Origin: Evernia prunastri
Lineage: Eukaryota > Ascomycota > Lecanoromycetes > Lecanorales > Parmeliaceae
Direction: 5' to 3'
NCBI GenBank assembly: GCA_003184365.1
Contig: NKYR01000073.1
Coordinates: 1-64,000 of the forward strand
Length of the DNA stretch: 64,000 nt
Below the pieces are notes generated by a model. The model was not told the origin of the DNA, did not search any database, and saw only the letters and a list, made by a program, of their open reading frames with translations. This document shows positions 8,131 through 18,990 of this stretch, piece after piece. The position numbers and the translations under genes are program-made. The first letter of the stretch is position 1, and each line of letters begins with the position of its first letter.

Positions 8131-11100
8131 ATGGATCCACTCACCGCCATCGGCTTGGCGAGCGCCATCGTACAGTTCGTCGATTTCGGGCGTAATTTAA
8201 TCTCAGAAAGCCATGAAATGTACCGATCCATCGAAGGCACCTCGAAAACCAATATGGACACCGAGAATATCGCTAAACAAATCCACTCGCTGAGTGAACA
8301 TCTACTGTCGTCCGATCAATCATATGAGGAGACTGGGGCACCGTTCGAGAACCAGCGTGTTTTGAGATCTCTTGCTACAGAATGCAGAAGTGTGGCGAGT
8401 GAGTTGCTAGATTTGTTAAAAGACTTGAAGGTCGACAACCACATTCGAGGTGATCGAAGAAAGTGGGAGACGTTTCGCAAGGCGGTAGTCTCCCAAACTC
8501 CTAGAAAGAAACGGCAAATCGGGAACCTCAAGCGACGCTCAAAAACCTACAGACGCAAATAAATTCACATCTCGGGGCCATCATAAGGTGAGTGCCCGTC
8601 CCTATGACGCAGACCTTTGGTAACCCTTGAACTCCAGTGATCAACAGTCTACTGTCCTCTTGGTGCTCGAAAATCTTGCTAATCACCAGATAAATGAACT
8701 GAGGGAAGCAATCCTGAGGCAGATTGAGCCCTCAATGACATCAAACAATACGCAAACCGGCAGTACCATCTCAGAAAAGCTAAGTCTTCTAGTTGAGGTA
8801 GCACATGAGCGGATGACTCTTGATATAGTCAATAGCTTGAATTTCGCGACCAGAGGAGCACGGCAATCGAATGTTGTGGAAGCGCACCAACATACGTTTG
8901 AATGGATATTTGAAGAGCATAAGAAGAAGTATGGAGGCGCTGTCCGGACCGCTAGGGTAAATAACAACGTTGACAGCAACAATAACAACGGTCTTGGGAG
9001 TGCCAATAGCCAGGAAATATCTGGGTCTCAGACTACCTTTTTGAATTGGCTCCGGTTCCGTAATGACAACTACTGGATATCTGGGAAATTCGGCTCCGGC
9101 AAATCGACGCTGATGAGGTATATCGTCGAAGACACACGAACCGAGAGGGAACTCCAAAGTTGGGCAGGGGAAGCAAAGCTTGTGACCGCAAGTTGCTTCT
9201 TTTGGTGTTCGGGGGAGTCTCTACAGAAATCTCACCAGGGAATGTTACAATCCCTATTGTATCAGATCTTGACCCAATGTCCAGATCTGGTACCAGCTGT
9301 GTGCTGCTCCCGCTATCGTACTTTTGGTAGCAACTTTAGACGGTGGTCCCGGCGCGAACTCTTGGAAGTCTTCGAGCAACTGAGTAGGCGAACACAGACT
9401 TTGAAGTTTTGCTTCTTTATCGATGGCCTAGACGAGCTCGAAGGCAACCACAAAGAGATTATTCAAGCACTTAAAGAATTTTCCGTATCACCCAACGTCA
9501 AGATTTGTCTTTCCAGTCGGCCTTTGAACGTCTTTCTCAAAGCTTTTGGGACCAGCGATCAAAAGCTGTTACTCGAAGAGCATAAAAAGGCTGACATTCA
9601 GCTTTATGTTAATCAAGTGCTCCAAACAGATAATGACTACATCCAACTTGTCGCTGTCGATAGTCGATGTAACGCGCTTGTAGAGGAGATCGTTTCTACT
9701 GCGCGGGGCGTGTTTCTCTGGGTTCGACTCGTTGTCAGTGAGCTCCTGAACGGTCTGGGCAACGAGGATGACATAGGCGATCTTCAAAGGCGGCTCCGTC
9801 GCCTTCCTAGGGATCTTGAGGATTGTTTTCAACTCATGCTGCGGAGGATTGACGAAAACGACAGAGAAGAAGCAGCCGAGCTCTTTCGGCTGAGAAAAGA
9901 AGCGATAGGATCACTTTCCGTAGATGCGGTCACATTCTACAAGCTTGAGTAGATAGAGCCGGGGGATGCATTGAGAGATGATCTGCATACCCAGGTTGAT
10001 ATAAAGGCTTCAACGAAGAAATTGGGATGGCTTTTGAACTCCCGATGCCAAGGCTTTCTGGTCACGAACGGGAGGACTGTGGACTATCTACATGCAATGG
10101 TCAAAGGGTTTCTTAGTACCCTGGAGATAGAGGGCCTTTTGACAGGTTGGGCATCTCCAAGCTTCAACCCTGGACTGACCTTACTCAAGACTGAATTGGC
10201 TCAAGTGAAATGGATCGTCGCTCCGAAAACCCAGTCCTGTATACTTTCTAACGACGAGCGCATTCTCGGTGAATGCCATCTCCGCTTCTTCACGTTGTAC
10301 GCTCAACGCTTAGGATTCTACTTTGGCCTATCAGATGTTGCATTGATTGACAACTTCGATTTCATTGGTGGTATGTTCACAGAAATAGCTAGAGAGACCG
10401 AACCAACGTTCAGAGGCGCTCACTGGACGAACCGGCTTTTTACCATGCGATCGCCGCATAGTGTTGATAGTGAAGGGGGGCCAGACAACTTTCCCGAATC
10501 CGCAATCCAAGAAAAGCTGAATGTGTATGTGAATCAAAAGTTGAAGGCTAAGCCTCGATTGATACAAGTCAAGACGGGTCGCTCATTGCTTGACATGGCT
10601 TTACGACCAACAAGTCTATATCCAGATTTTTCCAGACATGAAGCAAGTCTAAATCGAGACCTTTCCAGGTATGACATGGTATCTTTGCTTCTCGGTCGAG
10701 GTATGCAACCCACCGAGACCCTTGGCAACGAAAGCATGCCTAGATGGAGACGAAAAACAGTCTTCGCTAAATTTGTCCGCAAGATGTACCGAGATGGGTC
10801 GACAAGTGAGGAAGACTACAAGATCATTGAGCTGATGCTTGAACATGGAGCAGTATCTGGCCTCGGTCTTTGGTACATCTCCTTAGAAGATGACGAAGTC
10901 TATCCTAAGAGAATGACAGTCCCCCAAATGCTTCGGACCGTGTTCTCCCGCGAAAAAGCCGCTCTTTTAGAACAGATTTCGATGAGAACACAACCACTTA
11001 TCCTTCGACTATGGCGAAGACATACTAGATTGTCGGCACACATAGATCGCTGGTCATACGCTCTTGATGACACTATGTACGGGATCTACTTCTTCGTCTT

Positions 11101-11425
11101 ACCTGCCATCCCACCCGCTGTCATTTTCCCTTTTTGCGCGGGCCTCTTGTTGTCATTCTTGGCCTTGCCACTATCTTTACCTGCACTGACTCTTGTGTGG
11201 TGGTCTCCAGACATGGGTCTGATACGGCTGTCTATCTTTGGAGTGGTCGTTATGGGGTTTTTAGGCCCCACCGTGCTCCTCATGTTCTGGACGGGTCTGC
11301 TCTGTATTGTCGTACTGCCCATAGCTTGGCAATTACTCAGGGGACTTCTGGCTCGAGACTTGCATTCCCTAACGGTAATATGGCGTTTCCTTTTCCAACC
11401 TCCCAAACATGTACCAGACGTGTGA
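8131..11425 (+). pseudogene. NACHT/STAND NTPase (fungal NLR) with C-terminal membrane helices, disrupted
   Basis: The N-terminus (MDPLTAIGLASAIVQFVDFG) is typical of the fungal STAND N-terminal domain. An intron with gtgagt/ccag borders (8588-8637) fits only if the frame is shifted once near 8529-8532, where one base appears to be missing. The NACHT-type NTPase follows, with P-loop GKFGSGKST (about 9088) and Walker B FCFFIDGLDEL (about 9412), then the helical region usual after the NTPase. An in-frame TAG at 9950-9952 interrupts conserved-looking sequence, and the same frame then runs open to 11425. The C-terminus has about three hydrophobic helices (11083-11360) and no WD, TPR or ankyrin repeats. 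Such proteins act in non-self recognition and regulated cell death. Two lesions suggest a pseudogene, though sequencing errors are possible. Confidence 0.8.
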
Positions 11426-12539
11426 ACTAGCTCTCTTTGAACTCCCAAGCCATGCATGACGGTCTTGTTGAGGCTGGAGTAAGATGGTATGCTGTTCATG
11501 TGTGCTAGTCCTGATGTCGAGACGGCCCTGTCGTACACACACACAAAACCACATGTACGAGTGCCAATGGCGTGGGCTATCTTGGAAGGAGCTGCTAGCC
11601 AAGTTGCTGGCGGGCAAGAAAAGTTCAAAAAGGATTATAAGATGAATTCAGGGCCACAATCACGATTCAATCTCCATGCCCATGATGCGCCAATGTCCAA
11701 GGTCAATCCTTGGCACGTGCCCAAAGACCAATTCGGTCCGTCAAAGTCGCTGGAGGAAAAGCATCACAGCTATTGCTAGAACTAATATCTCACTATCAAT
11801 ACCCAATGAAATTATGATATAGCTTGCGCCTTTCATTTGACTCGCACAAGAGCACTAACAGCTACCTCATTTATGACTGGCCGCAGATCTTTCGTGAATC
11901 CCAATTAATCAGAAATATGCAAAACGAATTCGAAGAACCTGTAACTTAAGTATCATGCGATATGCCCTCGACAGTATGCCATGATACCGACCAACTTCCT
12001 CTTAGAGTATCTCACTTCAGAAAAGGCAGCCTTCACCCCCTTGAGATTCCTAGACGTCAAACGAATGAGAAATTTTGACTAGGCATCCAGGCAAATGGCA
12101 AGAATTTTGACAATCACGTGATGACGAGATTGCCAAGACCGCCGAGCCCCGGTGAGCGCGGAGCTGCCCCTCGATGCCTTCGTCGTCTCTACAAGACAAG
12201 GTCATATCTTGTCGTCTCAATTGCTCTACAACATTGCACTGTTTCTTCGTATACTACCTCTACGGTACTTGTCAGGTAAAATGCTTCGAGCGGTAGATAA
12301 TGCACTCCTTGAGACAATCAGTAGCTAACAGCATCGCGTGTGGACAGGTCGCCTATACGCCTTCATGCTTTCGCGCCTTCACCCGAAGCACTAGCCTCCC
12401 GGCAGCCTCACCCCGATTCAATTGACCTTCGCAAATTCTTCTCCTTACAGTATTCCATCCCGCAGACTCAAGCAGTTCGACAGATCTCCCTTATTCGTCT
12501 TAGGAGACATACGGCCAGCACGGTGGAGCAGCGGGAGCT
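11426..12539. other. Intergenic; one doubtful small ORF
   Basis: A plus-strand ATG ORF at 11489-11779 (96 codons) ends in a His/Lys-rich tail and matches nothing I know, so I do not call it. The rest is AT-rich spacer and the presumed promoter of the gene at 12540. Confidence 0.45.
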
Positions 12540-14597
12540 ATGGATCCAGTCGCAGGCAACAAGCGGAAGCCGCAATCCGAACAGGCAAGAGTTCGTAAGA
12601 GACGGGCGACGGACAGCCCAAATGAGGACGCTAGAGAGCAAGCGGGAGAAAACGGTAGTGAAGAGAATGAGGATGAGGAGTCGAGTGAGGATTCATTGGG
12701 CCACGTCGATGGGTCTAGTGAGCAAGAAGATGGTGATGAAGACGACGAAGATAGTGACGTTGATGAGGACGATGAGGACTACGATGAATTCGAGGAATTC
12801 AAGTGGCTCAAATCTGTCGACATTCCAATTAAGGCCGACGATACTGCAGACTCTCCTCAAGTTGGCTTCTGCGTAGCCAAGCTTGTTGATCGCGAGTGCA
12901 TTCGAGCCACTTTCCATCGTGACATGGAGGAACCCTCAAACGATACAGCGACCGTGGGATTTGGTATCTTCAACCGGTGGGGCTGCCTCAAGTCCGAGTT
13001 CCTCTCTCATCCTATCAAGAAGGGAACAGGGGTATGGGGGCGGGAGTTCAATCGAGGACGATTTCTCTTGATTGAAAAACTTTCGATTCACGAGAAATAC
13101 CAACGAAAGGGCTACGGCAAAAAGCTTTTCGAACAAGTCTGGGAGAAAGCTCAGAATCTGGCCATGCAAGAAGACAGAGACCGCAGGGCTGCTCGCAAGC
13201 AGCGGCTCGAGAAGGCTCGGAAAGACATCCCAATAAAAGGTGAGAAACCCGGAGAGATCGACGATGATTATCTGGATCAATTGGACAACATCTTTACACC
13301 AGGTGAGAAAGACCCCTCTGGCTGCGACTTCGCTATCGTGTGGGCCACTGTCCTCAACACCAAGGATGTTGAAGCTAAGGCGGACAAGCTTTCGCCCATG
13401 GAACAGGAATTATTCTATCAGAGAAAGCAGGACGCCTTGGAGAATTTCTGGAGAGCTATGGGTTTCCGACGCATCGGCTCGAGCTCGTTCTTCTGCTTGG
13501 CGAAGGACTCCGAGCATGCCTCTCGTTCCCTGCTGCCAAAAGATGACTACATACGCCCTGCCGTATTGAATGCCTCTGCGCGTGCAGACGGTCAAGACTT
13601 CCCACTCATGGATCCTGAATACGATCCGAAGGCTTGGGAGCAGAAGAAGTACAGCGATGATGAAACGAAGGGGTTGCTAGAGGCCCGCATCCAGTCTTAC
13701 CCTGCAACGGACCCAACATGGATCTCTACGGATAGGCACAAAAACAACATAGTACACGTGCTTGCTCGGACAGCCAAGGCCGAATCGCTTGCTTGGATTC
13801 TCAAATTTCCCTTTGCCAATAATCTACGATCGGCTCGCAACCTTGAAGGAGAGACACCATTGGAGGCATTGAGATGTGAGCTCGAATCACAAAGGACATG
13901 GAAACAAGTCATGACGGCCCAGGTCGTGATGTTGGATTTATTTTCGGGATTTACTCCAAAGCAAGTCGAGTGTCTCGAGCTGCTAGGGAACCCAAACCCC
14001 TCTGCCGATGAGTTGATGCGCCTCGCCTTTGGGTGCAGTTGTGGCGAATGCCTAAGTGGGTTCCTGAGCCCTCGTAACCTACTCGCCCTGCTCTGCCAGG
14101 CAGAGATCCATCACGATATGCTCAACGATGAGTTAGACACCGGCTTCATTGCTGGAATGGAGTGGTGGGAATGGCGAGAAGACTTATTTGAGCATCTTGA
14201 CCCTCACATTAGAGATAATTTACGAACGAACAAATCTTTGCGCCGGGGCTTCGCAAACGTTTTCGGATACGTCGCTGAGGCGCTACGAGCCAAGAAGCTA
14301 CCCTTGACAGATGCTGTCCTCCCGTATGCGGCGAACGAATGGCCACCCCACGTTAAGAACTACATGCAACGAGGCGGGACAGTATTCGCGGTCGTGCAGG
14401 CGTGCTTTGACTGTGCCATTGACCAAGACATGTACCTGGGAGACGGCGAGCATTACCGGACCTTCCACGAAGATATTGACGTGTTGCCAGCCTGCAGGAA
14501 CGATGGAGAGTTCGTCGTTGCCCGCCGTCAATGTCGCAGACTTGAAGGCTTGCCAGACGAGGCACATCCAAGGATTGGAATGGGAGGAGTATGGTAG
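12540..14597 (+). CDS. GNAT-like N-acetyltransferase with acidic N-terminus and ankyrin-like region
   Basis: This 685-aa ORF has no intron. Residues 1-30 are Lys/Arg rich and could be a nuclear signal; residues 35-90 are an acidic, probably disordered stretch. A GNAT fold follows: LLIEKLSIHEKYQRKGYGKKLFEQV (about residues 172-196) is the beta4/motif A segment, with the acetyl-CoA pyrophosphate loop QRKGYGK. A long charged helix is inserted after it, and the domain closes near residue 325 (NFWRAMGFRRIGSSSFFCLA). Residues 380-450 resemble degenerate ankyrin repeats (HVLARTAKAESLAWILKF, then EGETPLEALRCE). The C-terminal 230 residues are helical, with a Cys cluster (FGCSCGECLSGFL). The acceptor substrate is unknown. 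Confidence 0.75.
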   Translation: MDPVAGNKRKPQSEQARVRKRRATDSPNEDAREQAGENGSEENEDEESSEDSLGHVDGSSEQEDGDEDDEDSDVDEDDEDYDEFEEFKWLKSVDIPIKADDTADSPQVGFCVAKLVDRECIRATFHRDMEEPSNDTATVGFGIFNRWGCLKSEFLSHPIKKGTGVWGREFNRGRFLLIEKLSIHEKYQRKGYGKKLFEQVWEKAQNLAMQEDRDRRAARKQRLEKARKDIPIKGEKPGEIDDDYLDQLDNIFTPGEKDPSGCDFAIVWATVLNTKDVEAKADKLSPMEQELFYQRKQDALENFWRAMGFRRIGSSSFFCLAKDSEHASRSLLPKDDYIRPAVLNASARADGQDFPLMDPEYDPKAWEQKKYSDDETKGLLEARIQSYPATDPTWISTDRHKNNIVHVLARTAKAESLAWILKFPFANNLRSARNLEGETPLEALRCELESQRTWKQVMTAQVVMLDLFSGFTPKQVECLELLGNPNPSADELMRLAFGCSCGECLSGFLSPRNLLALLCQAEIHHDMLNDELDTGFIAGMEWWEWREDLFEHLDPHIRDNLRTNKSLRRGFANVFGYVAEALRAKKLPLTDAVLPYAANEWPPHVKNYMQRGGTVFAVVQACFDCAIDQDMYLGDGEHYRTFHEDIDVLPACRNDGEFVVARRQCRRLEGLPDEAHPRIGMGGVW

Positions 14598-15028
14598 CTG
14601 CCGATCGCTTCGTAGTAGGATTGGGACTTTGATATCGCTATTGCTAGACTCTAGAGTTCGAAAGAGCTTCATCTCTAGCAGTCTGATTAGAAGGTGGAGG
14701 AATTTGCTGGCAACACTATTTGCATGACGAGCATCAACTGTACTGCTAATCGACCAAGTATTTTGCAACGTTGACGTGCTCTGTTCTCAAAATTCCATGG
14801 GTTGGCGGGCTGTAAATAACAGTGGTTCCGTTCGAAGCAGCCGGACATCGAAAAACATATTTTGGTCCCTCGATCCCGATTTATCAACAAATCAATGTGC
14901 GAGGAAGTTTGCAAAATCACTCTTCTTTCTTACAGGTAAATCCAATGATTTGCGATAACAAGATTCTCCCTTACACGTTTAGGTTCAGACGTTGCGCTGG
15001 GCAGTGTTTGTTGTATTGTCAATATTTT
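14598..15028. other. Intergenic, no gene seen
   Basis: This is the 3' flank of the GNAT-like gene. The ORFs here are antisense shadows or lack an ATG. Confidence 0.5.
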
Positions 15029-15316
15029 TCACACGGAATGCCACAGGGAAGAGGAAGACGGCAGCTGCAACATCAAAGATGTCTTCGAATAACTTGCCAA
15101 AAAGGTGTCTAGCAATGGCCAGGGTTTGATGGCGGATTTCACTACGCTTCTGTTCTGCAACAGCCCGTCTTCAAGTCTTTTCATGATCGTCCCGCCAAGT
15201 TTCTCCACATACCAAACAGAATCATGAAAACCTTGTATCTCGAAGCCTGACAGCATCTCGGAGGAAAACGGATAAAGATGTGCACTGTGTCTAGGAGTAT
15301 TGTTGTGTCGCGACAT
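15029..15316 (-). CDS. Hypothetical small protein
   Basis: This ATG-initiated ORF of 95 codons has coding-like composition, with segments such as GFHDSVWYVEKLGGTIMKRLEDG. I see no signal peptide, membrane helix or known motif. It could be an exon of a larger gene or a chance ORF. Confidence 0.25.
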   Translation of the reverse strand: MSRHNNTPRHSAHLYPFSSEMLSGFEIQGFHDSVWYVEKLGGTIMKRLEDGLLQNRSVVKSAIKPWPLLDTFLASYSKTSLMLQLPSSSSLWHSV

Positions 15317-15509
15317 CTCCGGAGCTCTTATCCTTATACATTCAACGCCAACTCATGTTCCCGAAGCGAAGGAGCATAGCCAAAGGAGAGGATGCTCGCC
15401 AGAACACCAATCCTACATATGTATTCGAGTCTCTAGACAGCATGCATAGCATAAACATCTCAAAATCCCGCATCCACACCACCATCTCCCATCCCCCTAT
15501 CTCGCAACC

Positions 15510-15922
15510 TCAAGCATCCATAATCTTCAACCTCACATACTCCACCCCCTTCACACCCGCCAGCCCCAAACACCACGAGAGCTTCTCATCCTTCCCCTTC
15601 TGCGCCACGTGCTCCGACATGCGCATGTTCTCGTGCCAAAACGTGCTGAACGTGATTTCTTCCTTCGACGAGACCTCGATCTCCCGCTCGTACAGCGGGA
15701 CCTCGGCCGGGTGTTCGTCTGGGTTTCTGCCGTAGTAGGCGAGCTGGACGATGAGCTTGGGGTCGGCGAGGACGACGCGGTCTTTGAAGAGGAAGTCGCG
15801 CGGGGGCCCGTCGACGCCGAGGGAGGCGTGGTCGGAGGTGGAGGCGTGGCGGAGGCGTGGCGGAGGCGGGGGAGGGGGAGACGGGCCATGTCTGTTTCTA
15901 GGCTGATAGCTGAGGAGTCCAT
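15510..15922 (-). pseudogene. Hypothetical protein gene with an 11-bp frameshifting duplication
   Basis: Two overlapping frames read as one protein once an exact 11-bp tandem duplication (15847-15868) is discounted. The frame opening at the ATG at 15922 (MDSSAISLETDM...) leads into the duplication. The C-terminal frame from just after it to the stop at 15510 is clearly coding: FLFKDRVVLADPKLIVQLAY, then YEREIEVSSKEEITFSTFW, ending in VRLKIMDA. With one unit removed the product would be about 133 aa; an ATG at 16018 would add 32 residues. Third positions are strongly GC rich, as expected of real coding sequence. No domain recognised. Either the allele is broken or the duplication is an assembly or polymerase artefact. 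Confidence 0.65.
15847..15868. repeat. 11-bp tandem duplication inside a coding region
   Basis: The unit tggcggaggcg occurs twice, and a degenerate relative (aggtggaggcg) lies just before. Eleven is not a multiple of three, so the second copy shifts the frame. Confidence 0.95.
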
Positions 15923-17002
15923 CTTTGGGTGATTTGATGAGACGGCGGGTTGAGAAAATGATGAGGCCTGGATGAGAAGGTGGTCACAGTGGAAGTTGGC
16001 CGGTTCAGTAGTGCTCAAAGATCTTGCCGTTTAGGATTGAGATGACAATGCAGATCGGCAAGTAAAGAGATCAGATGCACTTTTGTATCAACATTATATC
16101 GATCCGTGGGGCGAACCTATGGCTGTATCACATTGGATGACGAATAGTTAAATTCCCTTTTGCGTGAACGCATTCCCGAACGTCGAAGATGACTGGCTTT
16201 GAGCGAGATGGCATTCGCGTTGTTGACTGTTTTCGGAACCCGTCATCTCGGGTCATCGCTCCGGTAAGCCGTCTGGAGGAAACACAGACGACTTGAATAA
16301 CATGGACGAAGTCGTCTTTTATATCTACTAGCCTCTCGTCATCGATATTCATCTTATAGATGTGGACGAAGAGAGTGCAAATCCATTGACGGTGACAAGG
16401 TGGTAAAGATGTCTAATCAAGGAGGTAAAGGAAGAGTAGATCAGAGAGTCTCCCTGCTGGACTCATACATGGGACGGTAGACAGATATTCTGCGGTACAT
16501 CTTTGAATAAGCGGAGTTCCACTGCCATCCTCAATCGGAAGGGTATGCCTTATAGACAACCGGAAGTGGGACATTTTGAGTTGTCCACAGCAGTACCATC
16601 TTACTTTTCTTGCAGGAGATAGTTTGACAAAGGACGAAAACAATGAAACGCGCACGATTTCCCAATCTTGGATCCTTCGAGGGACCCTGACGCGCGAGGC
16701 GAAGATCACTTGAAGACTAACGCTTACCAAATCGCTACATCTTGGATCCCGCTGCCCGTGCTCTGATTCATGGTTTCCATATGACCTATAGTGCGGCTTG
16801 TTGCTTCGTACTAGTAACATGTAGGCACTATTACGTTGTGGGGCAGTAAGTCACACCGTACCAGTGGAGCACCCGGATGGCGCACCAAGGGGGTACCTTC
16901 CCAGGTAAGGTGTGACCTAATGTCCCATAACGTGGTACTGTGCATTCACCGTTCGCTCGATCCGACCACTTCTCCACACCACAGCACAAATGATTCGTAG
17001 AG
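15923..17002. other. Intergenic with one hairpin repeat
   Basis: No credible ORF is present; those at 16128-16352 and 16413-16820 (minus) show no motif and are probably chance. The only structured object is the inverted repeat at 16826-16942. Confidence 0.45.
16826..16942. repeat. Short inverted-repeat element (MITE-like hairpin), about 117 bp
   Basis: The left arm 16826-16862 and right arm 16904-16942 are imperfect reverse complements over about 37 bp. The core match is acgttRtgggRca...gtcacac, and several differences are G/A transitions. A 41-bp loop separates the arms. I could not fix a target-site duplication. It may be a very small non-autonomous transposon or a transcribed hairpin. Confidence 0.6.
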
Positions 17003-18990
17003 CTAATCTCTATCCCAGATAAAGTAACCGAACTTTCTCATCCATTTATTTCCCCAGTATGCGCTATTCTCTGGCTCATCGTCGACCACCGGGCTCCTAG
17101 CAAGCCAGCCTTTGCTCGGCCGCTCCATGCCTGGAGTATCCGACCATGTAGCGCGTGGCTCCCAGGATATGTTAGGGTCGCTCGCAAACCAAAAGCCCCG
17201 ACGATCCGTGCACCGGGAGAAGGGTACAAAGCATTCTGCAAGACGGTAATGGGGTTCGCCGTATTTCTCCAGCAGTGCCGAGTATCCCATCGTGCGGTCA
17301 TGGTAGATCTTTCGGAGCAGACTTAAGCCCTGGCTTGCAAACCAGACCAAGTGGTTTTCGAATTCATCAACTACCTCTGCGTGGTCGGTATGCCTATTAT
17401 GCGGAATGTAGCTGTTTCCCCAGTGCCCATACCGGGGTTTGTAGGATCCCTCGTAGCGCAGGGTCTTGTATTTCAGGAAATAGGCATTCCTAACAAGACA
17501 TCTGAGTCAGTATACCTTTTTCATGAGACCAAGTTGAGAGATACGACAAGTCTGGTGAGCATAGTAACGGACGGAAAATACCTTAGCGAATCAAAATGTT
17601 GTATAGACTAAAGCAATAGTGCTCCAAAATGTACATACCTCACAAGATCATAAATGAAGTGCGTGACAACTGCGAGCTCTCCTACCTCCCAGGCGTTGAC
17701 GTACTTGTTGAGAAAGGTGAACTGATCTTCGTGAAAGGCCTGTCGTAAGCTGGACTCCGAATCCTGGTTGAAACGGTGTGGGTGGTGTCGTGTGTCAAAG
17801 TAGCCATCGGGTCCTAGGTAAAATAGGGCGCAGAAAATCTCGTAACGCAGAAGAGCACGCTTTATTCGATATGTTTCTCTATCAGTCAGCGGAAGGGTTA
17901 TCTGTGCAGGTCCATCTCGAAGGCCTAGAGGATGTGGAATGTCCCACTCTGTGTCGTCTGGAACATCAGACCATTCTGTCTGATCAAGCAGAGGGTGTTT
18001 GCTGGACGCCTGTGTGACAATAAAGTAATCGAGTCCCTTCCGTGATGCCACAATTTTTTTGTAGTCTGCAAAGTTGTTCACACAATTCTTCGGGATCACC
18101 TCCATGAAAAGATCGATGGCGCTGAAAGACCGAGCGAGCTTTCTGATCACGTCAAAAGGATCTTTCTAATTAGTAAAGAGAGTCAGTCTCTTATTTCTGT
18201 AGGACTGTTGTGAATTAAGAGACACTCTTAGAAGGCAATCTGAAGAATAATGCGTTTCTGAGGTTTGAGCCAAGAATGCATCAGTACATACCTGGAGTCG
18301 CTCCGCCAAGGGCTTCGGCTCCATACCCAGCCATGTCTCCATCAGGGTCTTAATCGACCTTGAATTCTCGATCTGGGATCCATTTATCCCAATGAGGGCA
18401 ATGGTAAGGTACCGGAGCTCTTGGGGTATTTTTCTCAGCATTGCATTGATGATCCCTTGAGAATGGCGCTCAAAAGTGCACTTAGCTGTCTTACATGAGG
18501 CGACAAGAGAGAAGAGAGTGGGAAAATCTGGACAATTCAGCATCAGCGTATCGAGAATATCTTCTTTTGTCATGATTGCCACGAGGACACTATAAGGCAC
18601 AGTAACTTCGGGAGCCTTTGCGGTGGCCGGTGACTGCAATGCTTCGGAGCCTAAAACAACCACATCTGACCATTTCAGACGGCTATTGGGATCATTTGTA
18701 GGCAGTGCTCTGAAGATCGCACTGGATCCAGTAACCTTTTTCTCCTGCGGTGCGAGGATAGTCGAAGTCTGAGTCCCGGCGGAAGTAGGGTCAAATGGCA
18801 GCGCTACTGAGTTGGTAATGTCGGACGGTCCCAGGGGATTAAGTTCGGTGCCGTGCACATCTCCCACGCTTGATTTATCGATCTTCAGGGCTAGAGCGAC
18901 TGTTGAATCTACGTCCAACGAAGCAATTCTGGGAGGCAGTGGATCTCGCGAACCAAAGACACCCTTGAAGATGGTGCAGCGCTCACACAT
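17003..18990 (-). CDS. F-box-like hypothetical protein, three exons
   Basis: I join exons 18990-18292, 18165-17639 and 17489-17003 (570 aa). Both donors are gtatgt and the acceptors are attag and gttag; both joins keep the frame, and the gene runs from an ATG to a clean stop. Residues 1-120 are Ser/Thr rich and look disordered. A helical segment near residues 145-180 (DILDTLMLNCPDFPTLFSLVASCKTA, in part) resembles the divergent F-box-like start of many fungal proteins that test for short helices. The rest is rich in Trp, Tyr and His with no catalytic motif that I recognise. F-box proteins recruit substrates to SCF ubiquitin ligases, but that role is only inferred here. The first intron (126 nt) and second (149 nt) are longer than most in the window. 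Confidence 0.65.

Noticed and set aside
11086..11628. Minus-strand ORF of 180 codons
   Set aside because: It is antisense to the C-terminal membrane helices of the NLR gene, and its composition is what antisense of hydrophobic codons gives.
15609..15932. Plus-strand ORF of 107 codons, Gly/Val/Glu rich
   Set aside because: It is antisense to the GC-rich minus-strand gene whose C-terminus is clearly coding; openness comes from third-position GC bias.
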